This document shows, piece by piece, positions 1 to 10,014 of a stretch of DNA of 39,071 nucleotides. The stretch covers positions 1 to 39,071 of the forward strand of contig JAHLLM010000049.1 of the NCBI GenBank assembly GCA_020444175.1. The letters run 5' to 3'. A program made the translations under genes and the position numbers. The notes under the pieces were generated by a model, which saw nothing but the letters and a program-made list of their open reading frames with translations, was not told where the DNA came from and ran no database searches. Position 1 is the first letter of the stretch. Each line of letters starts with the position of its first letter. This DNA is from Desulfobulbaceae bacterium. Its GTDB lineage: Bacteria; Desulfobacterota; Desulfobulbia; Desulfobulbales; SURF-16.

Positions 1-92
1 CGGGAATGACTTTTGTGTAGACAGTATTTTTTGAATTATTAATGCATTACAGTAGCTGCTGCTAGACTGGCTGAGTTTCAGTGGTAATCACA
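1..92 (+). repeat. 92-bp dispersed repeat, copy 1 (inverted relative to copy 2)
   Basis: Positions 1-92 match the reverse complement of 25634-25725 with only two mismatches by eye. The first ten bases are half of a REP palindrome (CGGGAATGAC), so this copy probably continues beyond the window edge. Similarity stops sharply after position 92, 33 bases from the stop codon of the RCC1 gene. No transposase or other coding capacity is visible, so it is a non-autonomous repeat of unknown origin. Confidence 0.85.
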
Positions 93-125
93 ATTTATTA
101 TGAAAATGATTCATTCGATCCCGGC

Positions 126-3100
126 TTATTTGATAACGATGTTATCCACTTCAACGGTGCCGCTGGAAATGGTCAGCGATCCGATAATTTCGGTGGCAAC
201 CGGGTTGTTGCTGAAGGCGCAGTCATAGCCGCCGGACAGAGTGAAGATGATATCCTGGTCAAAAACGAGATCCTCGCTTATCTCAGATGCTGTCAATTGA
301 ATGGTGTCGCCGTCAACGGTCAAGCTTGAGTAGGCTGCCCATACGGAGTGAAAGGTGCCGCCGGTTTCATAGTGCCGGATCGTTTCAAGGCAGACACTCA
401 GCAGAGGATCAAGGGGATATCCGTCAAAGCCGTCTTCAACTCCGTCATTGTCTGTATCCGCATCCAAGGGATCCGTGCCCGCTTCGTATTCACCTCTGTT
501 TGTCAGGCCATCCCCGTCGTCATCATAGCCGGCGTCAACAGGGTCATTGGGGTCGAGTCCGTAGAGGAGTTCCCAGTCGCCGCAGATGGTGTCGTTGTCA
601 GCATCGTTTTCCGGGTCGTCGGGGCAGAGGTCGCAGACATCGCCAAACTCGTCAAGATCGGCATTGGCCTGATCAAAGTTTGCGGTATCAGGACAGTTAT
701 CAACATCGCCGCACAGGCCATCGTTGTCAGCATCGTTGCCCGGATCATTGGGGCAGATATCCTGGAAATCGGGGATCAGGTCAAAGTCGCTGTCATCCGG
801 CAGGGAGGTTCTGCCAACTTCGGTACCATCCCCTAATTGGCCGTAATTGTTGTCGCCCCAGGTCCAGTATGTGTCGGTTGACTTAAAGGCAACGGTGAAG
901 TTCGAGCCTCCTGTGAGGTTCGTCCAGTGGGTGTCGGATGTTATGCGCACGGGAGCATTGCGGCTGGTGGTGGAACCATCCCCAACCTGACCTGCGGCGT
1001 TGCTGCCCCAGATCCAGAGAGTGCCGTCTGCTTTGCGGGCCATTGTATGGTTCTGGCCGCCGGCAATGGCCACCCAGTCTGTATCAGAGCCGATCTGCTG
1101 CGGAATATGACGGCTAATATTGGTGGAGTCGCCAAGCTGACCGTATAGATTGTCGCCCCAGGCCCAGAGGGTACCGTCCGCTTTCAGGGCAATGGAATGA
1201 CTCCCGCCGCCTGCTATGTCCACCCAGTCCGTATCGCTGCCGATGGGAACGGGGGAGTATCTGTTGACAGTGGTGCCGTCTCCAAGTTGCCCGGTGTTGT
1301 TGAATCCCCATGCCCAGAGAGTACCGTCAGCCTTGAGGGCAAGATTGTGTTGATGCCCGGCGGCAATAGTCTTCCAGTCGGTGTCCGTGCCAACCTGCAT
1401 ATGATAGTAAGGCGCACCCGGCAGCGGGTCCGCGTGGCCGAGCTGCCCCTGGTAATTCTGTCCCCAGGTCCAGATGGTGCCGTTTGATTTGAGAGCGATA
1501 CCGTGCCAGGTCCCGGCATCCAGGGCCATCCAGTCGGTGTCTTCCCCTGATTGAAACAGATATGTTTCCGGTGTGTACATTATTCCTGCAGGATCAAAAC
1601 CGAGCTGTCCAAAAGCATTATCTCCCCAGCCCCACAGGGTGCCGTCGGCTCGCAGGGCCAGTGAAAAATGAAAGCCCGAGGCAACATCGGTCCAGTCGGT
1701 CCTCCAGTCGTCAACAAGAATTGGAGAGAGGATTTCGGTGCCTGCACTGATGCTGATAACCTGTTCTGATTCGTTGAGCCCCCATGCCCAGAGAGTGCCG
1801 TTTCCTTTGAAAGCCACGGTGTGATAAAATCCGGAATCAACGGCAGCCCATGAAGAGGAGTCCGCAAGAATGAGTCCCGGTGAGTTGAGGTTGCCCGTAG
1901 AGCCAAGCTGACCAACACTGTTGTTTCCCCATGTCCACAGTGAGGAGTTGCCCTTGAGGGCGGCGGTATGCAGGCCGCCGCCGCTTATTGCCGTCCAATC
2001 CGTATCCGTGCCGATGGGGGTGGGGGAAAGTTTATTCTCTGTCGTCGCGTCGCCTATTGCGCCGTAGGAGTTGTCACCCCAGGCCCATAAGCTGTTGTCT
2101 GTCTTAAGGGCCAAAGAGTGGGATGCGCCTGCGGAAATGGCATTCCAGTCGGCATCCGCACCTATTTGAACGGGGGAAAATTGCTCAATCGTCGCACCGG
2201 TGCCCAGTTGACCATAATAATTGTCGCCCCAGGCCCAGAGGGTGCTATTGGTTTTCAGGGCCAGGGTATGGTCATACCCTGCGGCAATGGCGGACCAGTT
2301 GGTCTCCAAGCCGATCTGGACGGGTGTCAGGCTTTCGATGCCTGTTCCATCGCCGAGCTGACCGTAATAATTGTCGCCCCAGCCCCAGAGAGTAAGATCG
2401 CTTTTCAGGGCCATGGAGTGCGCGCCTCCTGCCGCAAGAGCGGTCCAGTCGGTATCGGTGCCGATTTGGATCGGTGTATTTCTGCTGTCGGTGGTGCCGT
2501 CGCCAAGTGCTCCCCAGGAGTTGTCTCCCCAGGCCCACAGGCTGTTATTGGTCTTCAGTGCCAGGTTATGATTCAGCCCGGCGGCAATGGCAGCCCAGTC
2601 GGTTCCGGAGCCGATCTGGGTCGGAATGTTTTTATTCCCCGTTGTTCCGTCGCCAAGTTGACCAAGGGAGTTATCCCCCCATGCCCACAGGGTCCCATCT
2701 GATTTCAGTGCCAGGGAGTAGGTGGCTCCAGCGGCAATGGCAGTCCAGTCGGTGTCAAAGCCTATCTGGATCGGACTATGGATATCTGTATAACCGCCGT
2801 TGCCCAGTTGTCCGTCATTGTTTTTGCCCCAGGCCCACAGGGTTCCGTCTGATCTTATTGCCAGGGTATGCAGAAAACCGGTTGCCATACTTTCCCAGTC
2901 AAGCTCAATGCCGACCTGTACCGGCGACTGCTTATTGTTGAATGTTCCATTGCCGAGTTGTCCGTCATTGTTGTATCCCCAGGCAAAGAACTCGCCGTTT
3001 CCCTTCATGGCCAGGGTGTGATAAGAGCCCGCTGCAACGCTGGTCCACTGTGTATTCGAGTCGATCTGGATAGGGGTATTTTTATAGATATTGGTGCCGT

Positions 3101-4058
3101 CGCCGAGCTGGCCGTAGTAGTTGTCCCCCCAGGCCCACAGGGTGCCGTTTGCTTTCAGGGCCAGGCTGTGATTCCAGCCCGCGGCAGGAGACGTCCAGTC
3201 GCTGTCCGAGCCGACCTGCACCGGAGAATGCCTCTCCAGGATTGTGCCGTCGCCAAGCTGTCCGTTATGGTTGAGTCCCCATGCCCAGAGTGTGCCGTTG
3301 GCCTTTAAGGCAATACCGTGATGAATACCGGCGGCAATTGCCGTCCAGTCGGTATCAGTGCCGATGTGGATGGGGGAGTTTGAATCGATTGTTGTGCCGT
3401 CGCCCAGTTTGCCGAACTGGTTGCTGCCCCAGGTCCACAGGCTGCCGTCGGCTTTCAGGGCCATGGAGAAATCACCGCCGCCGCCGATAGCGATCCAGTC
3501 GGTGTCACTGTTGACAGGACTTGGGGAAAGTTTACTGACCGTTGTGCCGTCACCGAGCTGACCCTGGAGGTTCCGCCCCCAGGCCCAGAGCGTACCGTCG
3601 GCTTTCAGGGCAAGGGAATGGTCTGTTCCTGCGGAAATTGCAGTCCAGTTGAAGGAAGAATCTATGGGCGTCGGTATGGTTCTGTTTGCGGTTGTTCCGT
3701 CACCGAGCTGGCCGTAGTAGTTGTCCCCCCAGGCCCAGAGGGTGCCGTCTGTTTTTAAGGCAATGGTGTGATGGGAGCCTGCTGCAACAGAAGACCAGTC
3801 ATTCTCCGTACCGATCTGAACAGGTGTGCTGGTCGTCTCGAAGGTGCCGTCACCAAGCTGGCCGGATTCATTATTTCCCCATGCCCACAGGCTACCGTCT
3901 GATTTCAGAATAATGGTATGGCCGAAGCCTGCCGTTATCTTATCTTGTTTTTTGATTGACTGGTGTTGACCCGCTTCGGCAAGAACGCCCAAGGGCAAAA
4001 GGAGGATGAACAGGAAAGATAAAGAACTGGCAGAAATACCTTTTAGAAAGCTTTTCAT
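126..4058 (-). CDS. Secreted RCC1-repeat protein with thrombospondin type 3-like calcium repeats
   Basis: The 1310-residue protein starts with a signal peptide (basic MKSFLKG, hydrophobic stretch, cleavage near VLAEA), so it is probably exported. From about residue 57 to 1064 there are 21 RCC1-type repeats of about 50 residues, each with a core like [19 protein letters not shown]1 proteins fold as seven-bladed propellers, so 21 repeats could form three propellers; that is an inference. Residues ~1085-1215 are Asp-rich ([16 protein letters not shown] type), typical of calcium-binding thrombospondin type 3 repeats, and probably form a rigid stalk. The last ~90 residues contain a GGYDCAFS motif and end in a beta-rich VEVDNIVIK segment, perhaps a surface-sorting or beta-helix-like cap. 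The ligand is unknown; bacterial RCC1 proteins are often adhesins or surface proteins. It is followed closely by the 92-bp repeat. Confidence 0.9.
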   Translation of the reverse strand: MKSFLKGISASSLSFLFILLLPLGVLAEAGQHQSIKKQDKITAGFGHTIILKSDGSLWAWGNNESGQLGDGTFETTSTPVQIGTENDWSSVAAGSHHTIALKTDGTLWAWGDNYYGQLGDGTTANRTIPTPIDSSFNWTAISAGTDHSLALKADGTLWAWGRNLQGQLGDGTTVSKLSPSPVNSDTDWIAIGGGGDFSMALKADGSLWTWGSNQFGKLGDGTTIDSNSPIHIGTDTDWTAIAAGIHHGIALKANGTLWAWGLNHNGQLGDGTILERHSPVQVGSDSDWTSPAAGWNHSLALKANGTLWAWGDNYYGQLGDGTNIYKNTPIQIDSNTQWTSVAAGSYHTLAMKGNGEFFAWGYNNDGQLGNGTFNNKQSPVQVGIELDWESMATGFLHTLAIRSDGTLWAWGKNNDGQLGNGGYTDIHSPIQIGFDTDWTAIAAGATYSLALKSDGTLWAWGDNSLGQLGDGTTGNKNIPTQIGSGTDWAAIAAGLNHNLALKTNNSLWAWGDNSWGALGDGTTDSRNTPIQIGTDTDWTALAAGGAHSMALKSDLTLWGWGDNYYGQLGDGTGIESLTPVQIGLETNWSAIAAGYDHTLALKTNSTLWAWGDNYYGQLGTGATIEQFSPVQIGADADWNAISAGASHSLALKTDNSLWAWGDNSYGAIGDATTENKLSPTPIGTDTDWTAISGGGLHTAALKGNSSLWTWGNNSVGQLGSTGNLNSPGLILADSSSWAAVDSGFYHTVAFKGNGTLWAWGLNESEQVISISAGTEILSPILVDDWRTDWTDVASGFHFSLALRADGTLWGWGDNAFGQLGFDPAGIMYTPETYLFQSGEDTDWMALDAGTWHGIALKSNGTIWTWGQNYQGQLGHADPLPGAPYYHMQVGTDTDWKTIAAGHQHNLALKADGTLWAWGFNNTGQLGDGTTVNRYSPVPIGSDTDWVDIAGGGSHSIALKADGTLWAWGDNLYGQLGDSTNISRHIPQQIGSDTDWVAIAGGQNHTMARKADGTLWIWGSNAAGQVGDGSTTSRNAPVRITSDTHWTNLTGGSNFTVAFKSTDTYWTWGDNNYGQLGDGTEVGRTSLPDDSDFDLIPDFQDICPNDPGNDADNDGLCGDVDNCPDTANFDQANADLDEFGDVCDLCPDDPENDADNDTICGDWELLYGLDPNDPVDAGYDDDGDGLTNRGEYEAGTDPLDADTDNDGVEDGFDGYPLDPLLSVCLETIRHYETGGTFHSVWAAYSSLTVDGDTIQLTASEISEDLVFDQDIIFTLSGGYDCAFSNNPVATEIIGSLTISSGTVEVDNIVIK

Positions 4059-5251
4059 TTGCAGGGCCTTTTGTCATTAAAAATAAGCTCCAGCTATTAA
4101 TGCACATTAGATAAGCTGAATATCGGTCGTCATAACAATCGCATAGGTGCAAAGATCAAGAACATTTACTGCATTCGTATGTTTTGAATGTTTACTTGTG
4201 CGGCATGTCTTTCTGTTCATTTGTTTCACATCAAAAAAAGAGTGTTTCTGCAGGTCAAATTGATGTGAGCCTGGCGATGAAATGATAATCATTAACTAAT
4301 ATGTTGATTTGACTTCATTTCTTCCTTGCAAATAATAGGCCTTGCTTTCTGAAGGGGGAAACGGGGAAGAGATAAACCGATGACAATTTGCTTAACCTCT
4401 TAATTTAGTTTGAGGATTTCCTGTAAAAATAATGTTTTTTCCTTATTCGTGATTGCTTATAATTGTGCGGCATGAAGCTGTGCGTGGGGGAGCAAACTTA
4501 TGTGTGTTGGGTTATTTGCCCTAACAGTTGGGGCAAATGCCACGAAGTGGTCTTGTTGCTTGTGTCATCATTTGAAATTGCAATTCCCTCTGAAACTGAG
4601 TCAACTTCTCTAAATACCTGCCTTCATTGAAATGACAGGCTGAGTGCGGTTGGTAGGCACTTTTGAAAGAGAGCGAGAAAAGGAAGCCCGAGAGAATATT
4701 ACAATGGAAAAAAGAGTGATTAATAGCAATGTGAAACCATTCGCAGTCCCATGTAACCTGGGTTAAACAACCCAAAAGCCTACAATGTGGTTATATGCCC
4801 CAGTCTCTTGTGGTTGTTTTATTGCTTTTCATGGAGAGAATGATTTAAGCTAACTATCCGATATTTCAGATTATTACAAGAATGGGTGTACCTAGCTGTT
4901 CAACGGATCAAATATTGCATATATCCCACATAGAAAATTTGTCGGAAAATAAGTTTGCAACAGCAGCTTATTGAACGGTTAGGGGAAGAAACAGCCGAGG
5001 GATTAGATTGGGTGAGATGAAAATATTCTCATGCGCTGGGCTTTGTAATAAAAAGCGGCAATCCATATCCTCTGTGGCATGGTTTTGGAAAGTAAAATTT
5101 TGACGGTTTCGCAAAAACTCAAAAGCCTGACCTCCAGCCCACGGACTAACAACAAGGTAGAATCGTGTCGGCGACGGTTGCTCAGCTTTTTCCGGAACTG
5201 TCAGTTTATAAAAAAAATTGCCTCTATACAATCTCAGTAGCCAATCTCTAT
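4059..5251. other. Long intergenic region without a recognisable gene
   Basis: This is the spacer between the divergently transcribed RCC1 gene and the S74-domain gene. The open frames here are short, resemble nothing I recognise and lack convincing ribosome-binding sites. It holds a perfect 8-bp hairpin (ATTTGCCC / GGGCAAAT at 4514-4521 and 4531-4538). A related ATATGCCCC sequence lies near 4783. Promoters of both flanking genes should lie here, but I could not place them. Confidence 0.6.
4514..4538. repeat. Small hairpin with TTTGCCC / GGGCAAA arms
   Basis: Two perfect 8-base arms enclose a 9-base loop. Similar GTGGG..ATTTGCCCC sequences occur near 16394-16437 and, more weakly, near 4777 and 22942-22977, all intergenic. 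There is no U-tract, so it is not a classic terminator. Its function is unknown. Confidence 0.4.
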
Positions 5252-5316
5252 ACTCCCGTCCCCGCGGGAGTGACGGTGGGCTTGGTTCTGTCATTCCCGC
5301 GGAGGCGGGAATCCAG
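5252..5316. repeat. REP doublet (two inverted REP-like palindromes)
   Basis: A palindrome at 5252-5274 (ACTCCCG...CGGGAGTGAC) faces a second at 5290-5316 (GTCATTCCCGCG...CGGGAATCCAG). They form a convergent pair with a 15-base spacer, the usual architecture of REP/BIME elements. The same unit occurs at 25716-25787 and at the left edge of the window. Translation of this repeat gives the familiar spurious peptide WIPASAGMT, which explains the open frame crossing it. Confidence 0.85.
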
Positions 5317-5445
5317 TATTGGAAACTTGGCAACAGGAAAGTGGCAATTTTCAACTGAGAATTGTTTATAACCATATAAAAAATAAGATTTAACTGAAGA
5401 ACAAAAAAAGTTCACAGAGCCAACAAACAAAGGAGAACAACGTAG

Positions 5446-6540
5446 ATGAAAAAAATGATGAATAAAAAAACTCTGGCAATGTGTGTAGCTGCTGCCGCAC
5501 TTTTTACCCTTCCCCTGACCGCTTCTGCTCAGTTGGACAAGCTGGTTGTGAAAGATCCAGTTGGTACTCCCGTTTTTGTTGTTCAGGATTCAGGGAACGT
5601 AGGAGTTGGATCTGCAACACCAACTATACCAATGCATATATCTACTGAAAATGTCGGGCAGTATTTAGATGCTTTTGGGAATAATATAACAGCAGGAACT
5701 GCCGCTGACATTCGGACAACAACTGGAACTCCTCCAGGAGGCGCAATACAGGCAATCAGTAACGAGTTTTTAATAAGGTATGCGCCTGGAGTGGCTATAA
5801 CAAATAATTTCAATACTTTTAGGATGATTGCCAGGACCGATTCAACAACATCGGATAACTTTAATGGACATGTGGCTGCGGCCAATTTTATTTCTCAGCA
5901 TCAAGGAACAGGAACCGCAAATCTTTCTGTCGGTTTTATTACCAATGTTGCAAATAGAAGCTCAGGGACCATTACTTCGGCAGAAGCCATTCGAGCTGCT
6001 ACTCCATCAAATTTGGGCGGTGGTACCATTGTTAACGCCTACGGCATCCATATTCAACCACAGGGAGTAACTGGAGCAAGCAACCCATATGGTATATTTC
6101 AGGAAGGAGCAGGTGATTCTAATTACCTTGCAGGCAACACCGGTATTGGAACTGAAACTCCGACACATCTTCTTGAGCTCTCCGGTGGAGCATATTCCGA
6201 CGGTGCAACCTGGGATACCGGTTCCAGCAGGACCTTAAAAGAAAATATCAAAGAAGTTACTGCTGATGAAGCTATGGCTGCATTGGAAGAGCTTAATCCT
6301 GTTCAGTACAATTACAAAAAAGTCAAAGATGAAAATCGGATAGGATTTATCGCTGAAGATGTGCCTGAACTTGTCGCAATGAACAGCAGAAAGGCTGTCA
6401 ATGGTTTGGAGATTACTGCTGTGCTCACCAAGGTTGTCAAGGAACAGCAAAAAGTAATTGTTGAGCTTCAGGAAAAATTAGCTGAACTTGAGCAGAGAAC
6501 ATCTATACTCAAACCTAGAGCGGAAATAATAAACAGGTAA
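5446..6540 (+). CDS. Secreted protein with C-terminal peptidase S74-type intramolecular chaperone domain
   Basis: The 364-residue protein has a clear signal peptide (MKKMMNKKTLAM, hydrophobic core, ALFTLPLTASAQ). A good Shine-Dalgarno AAAGGAG precedes the ATG. After the signal come GNVGVGSATPTIPMHIS and, near residue 230, GNTGIGTETPTHLLELS. These resemble the GNVGIGT-type motifs common in tail-fibre-domain proteins. From about residue 262 the SRTLKENIKEV...NPVQYNYKK...RIGFIAEDVPELV segment matches the S74 chaperone family of phage tailspikes, followed by a coiled coil (VVKEQQKVIVELQEKLAELEQR). In that family the domain trimerises a beta-rich fibre and then cuts itself off at a conserved Ser before its N-terminus; SRTLKENI fits that site. 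A phage-type domain on a protein with a Sec signal suggests a trimeric surface fibre, not a virion part. No phage genes are nearby. Confidence 0.85.
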   Translation: MKKMMNKKTLAMCVAAAALFTLPLTASAQLDKLVVKDPVGTPVFVVQDSGNVGVGSATPTIPMHISTENVGQYLDAFGNNITAGTAADIRTTTGTPPGGAIQAISNEFLIRYAPGVAITNNFNTFRMIARTDSTTSDNFNGHVAAANFISQHQGTGTANLSVGFITNVANRSSGTITSAEAIRAATPSNLGGGTIVNAYGIHIQPQGVTGASNPYGIFQEGAGDSNYLAGNTGIGTETPTHLLELSGGAYSDGATWDTGSSRTLKENIKEVTADEAMAALEELNPVQYNYKKVKDENRIGFIAEDVPELVAMNSRKAVNGLEITAVLTKVVKEQQKVIVELQEKLAELEQRTSILKPRAEIINR

Positions 6541-6571
6541 GAAGTGCGAAAAATCTTTAGTTGTTTTTTTT

Positions 6572-6595
6572 AGGGCGATCGATTTAGATCGCCCT
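6572..6595 (+). terminator. Hairpin downstream of the S74-domain gene, probable terminator
   Basis: A perfect 9-bp stem (AGGGCGATC / GATCGCCCT) with a 6-base loop lies 31 bases after the stop codon. On the plus strand the following bases are only moderately T-rich. On the minus strand the stem is followed by eight A residues, not U. It is therefore a good structure but a weak intrinsic terminator by sequence. Confidence 0.6.
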
Positions 6596-6743
6596 AATTG
6601 TTTATGGACAGACCTTGATGCAAGATGGAACCTGCCATGCGGTTGTGAACCGATCGTCCCGGAAGAATTTGTTTTTGCTAAAGAGTTCCTTGTGTGAGCA
6701 AAATATCTGATCAACTTCAGAGAATATAAATTATACTTATGAA

Positions 6744-7652
6744 ATGAAAGTTTTCATTTATCAAGGGTATATTCAAGCTGGCGGCACATACATGGCCTAC
6801 CATATCGGTCGAGTGCTGCATCAGTACTTCGGTGCAGAGGTCTTTGTCGTTGGTGCTAAGCCTGAAAATGTGATGTTTTCATATCCGATTGATTTTCCCG
6901 TAATCGCACGGGACTCCTTTGAAAAATCAGTAGCAGAAGAGGACTTGTTTATATGTAATCCATCCTTTTCATCTGAGTTGTTCGGGCTCCGCCTGCCTTG
7001 CAGGAAGATTTCCTATATTCAAGGAATCAGGACATTTGCAATACTCGATGTCTTTTTTGATCACTATGTTTTTGTCTCAAAATTTGCCAGAGATTTCATC
7101 AAAAAGTATTACGGCATCAAAGGAAATGTGATACCTGCCTTTGTTCATACAGATCTGTTCAGTTGTTCAGATGACGGGCCTGCTCGCAAAACAAGCATTC
7201 CCATTACTCATTACAAATATGATGATGTTGTCTTTACCAAGTTCAAAGAGGTCTTCGCTGCAAAATATCCAGATTGTCCACTTGAATTTGAAAAATATCC
7301 AGTGCTTCCGCAGCATGAATTTGCTGGAGCACTCAGAAAACATAAGTATTATCTTAGTCTATCATGCATGGAGGGGTTCGGGTTACCGATGCTAGAAGCT
7401 ATGAGTTCGGGATGTGTAGCAGTTGGCTGGGATGCCGGAGGAAGCTCTGAATATGCTCGCCACGGTAGAAATTGCATGATAGCGCGCTATGGTGATTTTG
7501 AGGCTCTTGCCGATTATTTATACCTTGTGCTAAACAATCATCGTAGAGCAGAAAAACTTGCCCAAAAAGGCTTTAACACCAGTAGAAAATTTGATATCAA
7601 GCGTTTTGATAACGCATGGATAAAAGAGCTTTCAAGCTTTTTGAGTCGTTAA
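6744..7652 (+). CDS. GT4-family glycosyltransferase
   Basis: The 302-residue protein resembles GT-B glycosyltransferases of family GT4, which use nucleotide sugars to extend glycans at the cytoplasmic face. The N-terminus (MKVFIYQGYIQAGGTYMAYHIGRVL) fits the acceptor-binding Rossmann half. The donor-binding half carries MEGFGLPMLEAMSSGCVAVG (around residues 208-227), the E-x7-E motif typical of GT4. The protein is shorter than the usual ~350-400 residues. No strong Shine-Dalgarno precedes the ATG. It is the first gene of a plus-strand run with two sulfotransferases; the next gene begins two bases after its stop, implying co-transcription. The sugar and acceptor cannot be told from sequence. 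Confidence 0.85.
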   Translation: MKVFIYQGYIQAGGTYMAYHIGRVLHQYFGAEVFVVGAKPENVMFSYPIDFPVIARDSFEKSVAEEDLFICNPSFSSELFGLRLPCRKISYIQGIRTFAILDVFFDHYVFVSKFARDFIKKYYGIKGNVIPAFVHTDLFSCSDDGPARKTSIPITHYKYDDVVFTKFKEVFAAKYPDCPLEFEKYPVLPQHEFAGALRKHKYYLSLSCMEGFGLPMLEAMSSGCVAVGWDAGGSSEYARHGRNCMIARYGDFEALADYLYLVLNNHRRAEKLAQKGFNTSRKFDIKRFDNAWIKELSSFLSR

Positions 7653-7654
7653 AT

Positions 7655-8503
7655 ATGTCTCCTGCCCTCAATTTATCACTCGTAGTCACTGGTATGCCGC
7701 GAGGAGGAACCACTCTCCTTGGCTACATGATCAATCATCTGGAAAATGCGTATTGTTTGAGCGAGCCTATGGGGGTTGAAGAACACCAGCTTCAGGTGGC
7801 GAGTTCCGATGAGTTTCTTGATAAAATTCGTTCCTTCTTTAATGAGCAACGAGAACTTATCCTTAGCACGGGACGGTGTGTAAACCGGGTTGATAAAAAC
7901 GGAATGCCGGTAACCAACTATTTCAAACGAACAGGCAATAAATCAATTGAACACACTTCACAATTAACAGAAGAAGCTGTCCGCGTCCGTGATGAAGGTT
8001 TTCTTCTTGCAATCAAGCACAACGCTCATTTCTTATCGATACTACCTCTTTTGTGTAGCGCACCTGATATTTCCGTGCTGGCTTTGGTCCGGCATCCGAT
8101 TCCAACAATACTCTCCTGGCGCTCGCTTGATATCCCTATCAGTCATGGGCGACTGCCAAGTGGTGAAAAGTTTTGGCCTGAGCTTGCTGATATTGCAAGC
8201 AGCGATCGAGAAAATTTGCTCAAACAGGTGATGATCTATGAGCTCATTGTTTCACGTATAATGAATTGTCGAAAACAAATTAATTTGTTGTGCTATGAAA
8301 ACCTTATTAAGCATCCTGAACAACTTTGCGCAGTTTTAGGTTATCAGTTTCAGACCCCTGTAAAATTTAACAGCTGCAACAAAAATAAAGACTACAACTG
8401 GGGAGAAGTGCAAGAAGTCAAAGCATTGCTGAGACGCAATGCGCCGAATACTCTCAGGATTTACCCTGATTTGGACAACCCAGAAAGCTCTATGGAAATA
8501 TAG
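7655..8503 (+). CDS. Sulfotransferase family protein
   Basis: This 282-residue protein has the PAPS-binding 5'-phosphosulfate loop GMPRGGTT at residues 13-20 and a plausible 3'-phosphate site (ALVRHPIPTILSWRSL, near residue 145). Both are diagnostic of sulfotransferases, which move sulfate from PAPS to hydroxyl or amino groups. The frame also has an upstream ATG at 7616. I prefer 7655 because it follows the upstream stop by two bases and puts the P-loop at its normal distance from the N-terminus. The choice is not certain, since neither start has a clear Shine-Dalgarno. Together with the neighbouring glycosyltransferase and sulfotransferases it suggests modification of a glycan. Confidence 0.85.
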   Translation: MSPALNLSLVVTGMPRGGTTLLGYMINHLENAYCLSEPMGVEEHQLQVASSDEFLDKIRSFFNEQRELILSTGRCVNRVDKNGMPVTNYFKRTGNKSIEHTSQLTEEAVRVRDEGFLLAIKHNAHFLSILPLLCSAPDISVLALVRHPIPTILSWRSLDIPISHGRLPSGEKFWPELADIASSDRENLLKQVMIYELIVSRIMNCRKQINLLCYENLIKHPEQLCAVLGYQFQTPVKFNSCNKNKDYNWGEVQEVKALLRRNAPNTLRIYPDLDNPESSMEI

Positions 8504-8520
8504 CTTTGTATTTGGATCAC

Positions 8521-9294
8521 ATGGACAACCTGATAAAGATATTTGGAGAGAGAAACACCAATACAAATTATTTGAGTAAACTGATTCAGTTGAATCTTAA
8601 CGTGCGGGAGATTCCCGGAATCGTCCCTCACGTGATAATGTGGATGCAAAAAAAACTGCCAGGAAAAGAATTAGTAAGAGATATTTATTTTTATCTAACC
8701 CAGAAAAAGAACCTGGGATGGAAGCATACAAAAGTCCAATCTGCAAACCGCTTAAGGAGTTACCCTCTTGTAAAAAATAATAATGTTGTATTTGTGACAA
8801 TAACAAAAAATCCTTACTCCTGGTTATTATCTCTCTACAGGTCGCCTTATCATCAGCACTACACCACTAAACCGGATTTTGAGACTTTCCTGAAAACTCC
8901 TTGGAAAACTGTTCACAGGGATAATGTAGGAGGAGCATTAAAAAACCCTGTTGAATTATGGAATGTAAAAAATTCTTCCTATTTAAAGTTGGCAGAACTT
9001 GATGTCTTGAACATAACATCAGAGTCCACTTTTGCTGATCCATCGGCAGTCATCGATGAAATTCACAAGAGATTTTCTGTCAGCAAAGTATCTAAAGAGT
9101 TTATTAACTATGAGCGATCAACAAAGGATAGTAGCAAGGACTTCAAATATTACAGAGATTACTACTTAAGTGAAAAATGGAGAGATGAACTTTCGGATAA
9201 TGCTATATTGATTATAAATGAGACAGTTGATATGGAACTCATGGACCGATTTGGTTATGACGTATTGACAACTCGATCCTCTCAGTTTGCTTAA
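8521..9294 (+). CDS. Sulfotransferase-like protein with GERNTxTNYL loop
   Basis: The 257-residue protein begins MDNLIKIFGERNTNTNYLSKLI. The GERNTNTNYL loop resembles the phosphosulfate-binding loop of a sulfotransferase branch that usually reads GERNTGTNYL; here the central Gly is replaced by Asn. TITKNPYSWLLSLYRSPYH (about residues 95-113) fits the 3'-phosphate-binding Arg/Ser region, although Lys-Asn-Pro stands where Arg-Asp/His-Pro is more common. The frame is open from a TTG at 8506, but the ATG at 8521 is the more plausible start. Its stop codon lies only six bases from the convergent ABC ATPase gene. The acceptor is unknown and activity is not proven. Confidence 0.75.
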   Translation: MDNLIKIFGERNTNTNYLSKLIQLNLNVREIPGIVPHVIMWMQKKLPGKELVRDIYFYLTQKKNLGWKHTKVQSANRLRSYPLVKNNNVVFVTITKNPYSWLLSLYRSPYHQHYTTKPDFETFLKTPWKTVHRDNVGGALKNPVELWNVKNSSYLKLAELDVLNITSESTFADPSAVIDEIHKRFSVSKVSKEFINYERSTKDSSKDFKYYRDYYLSEKWRDELSDNAILIINETVDMELMDRFGYDVLTTRSSQFA

Positions 9295-9300
9295 TATTTC

Positions 9301-10014
9301 TTATTTATTTTGTTTGGATTGAATGAAGTCTTCATATGCTGTTACAACCTCCTCCGCTGTTCCTTCCATGCTTGTAACACCATTTTCAATCCAGACAGCC
9401 CGGTTGCAAAGGGTCTTAACTGTTCTTGCATCATGGGAAACAAGAACAATGGTTTGATCCGATATCAGTTTTGATTTCATGACTGCCATTGATTTCTTAC
9501 GAAATTCTATATCTCCGACGCCAAGGACTTCATCGACAAGCAGAACATCTGGATTCATTTCCAAGGCCACTGAGAAGCCAAGACGGGCTTTCATGCCTGC
9601 AGAGTATGATTTAACAGGCCTATCGATAAACTTGCCCAGCTCGGAAAAGGCAATAATTTTGTCAAGGTTTGCCTCTACCTCTTTTTTGCGGAATCCAAGA
9701 AGCATCCCACTGAGAATAGCATTAACCCGTCCGGAAAGTTCCGGGTCAAAACCGACCTGTAGGGCAAGAAGGGATGTTGTGGCATTGTTGTTTGTAATTT
9801 TACCGCTGTCCGGGCGGATGATGCCACCAAGGAGCTGGAGTAGAGTTGATTTGCCTGCTCCATTTCTGCCGATTACGCCTAGTGAATCACCCCGGTAGAG
9901 ATCAAAAGAAACATCTCTGAGGGCTTCAACGCTGTCGCGACTGAAAAGAGATCGTCTGGCCTTAAATCTGACCCCTATGTTCTGAACAGAGATTAAAACA
10001 TCGCCGCAACTCAC
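9301..10014 (-). CDS. ABC transporter ATPase for polysaccharide export (Wzt/KpsT-like)
   Basis: The ATPase energises export of an undecaprenol- or lipid-linked polysaccharide through the inner membrane with the permease encoded just upstream. It has Walker A GRNGAGKS (about residues 48-55), the signature YSAGMKARLGFSVAL, Walker B DVLLVDEVLG and the H-loop SHDARTV. The YSAGM signature is typical of the Wzt/TagH/KpsT group. The frame is open for 37 more codons, but a GTG at 10014 overlaps the permease stop (GTGA) and sits a few bases after AAGGGTGG, so I take GTG as the start (237 residues). It lacks the C-terminal carbohydrate-binding domain of long Wzt proteins, so export is probably independent of a terminal cap recognised by the ATPase. 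Confidence 0.9.
   Translation of the reverse strand: MSCGDVLISVQNIGVRFKARRSLFSRDSVEALRDVSFDLYRGDSLGVIGRNGAGKSTLLQLLGGIIRPDSGKITNNNATTSLLALQVGFDPELSGRVNAILSGMLLGFRKKEVEANLDKIIAFSELGKFIDRPVKSYSAGMKARLGFSVALEMNPDVLLVDEVLGVGDIEFRKKSMAVMKSKLISDQTIVLVSHDARTVKTLCNRAVWIENGVTSMEGTAEEVVTAYEDFIQSKQNK

Noticed and set aside
287-886. Long plus-strand open frames opposite the RCC1 gene
   Set aside because: They mirror the regular repeats of the real gene, give Arg/Ser/Pro-rich peptides and have no ribosome-binding sites.
126-4058. DNA-level repeat array of about 150 bases
   Set aside because: The repeats are the coding image of RCC1 protein repeats and vary at the DNA level, so they are not a separate repeat element.
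4521-4775. 84-residue minus-strand frame in the long spacer
   Set aside because: No recognisable domain, no ribosome-binding site and composition like the surrounding non-coding DNA.
4968-5375. 135-residue minus-strand frame
   Set aside because: Its centre reads WIPASAGMT, the standard translation of a REP element, and no homologous domain is seen.
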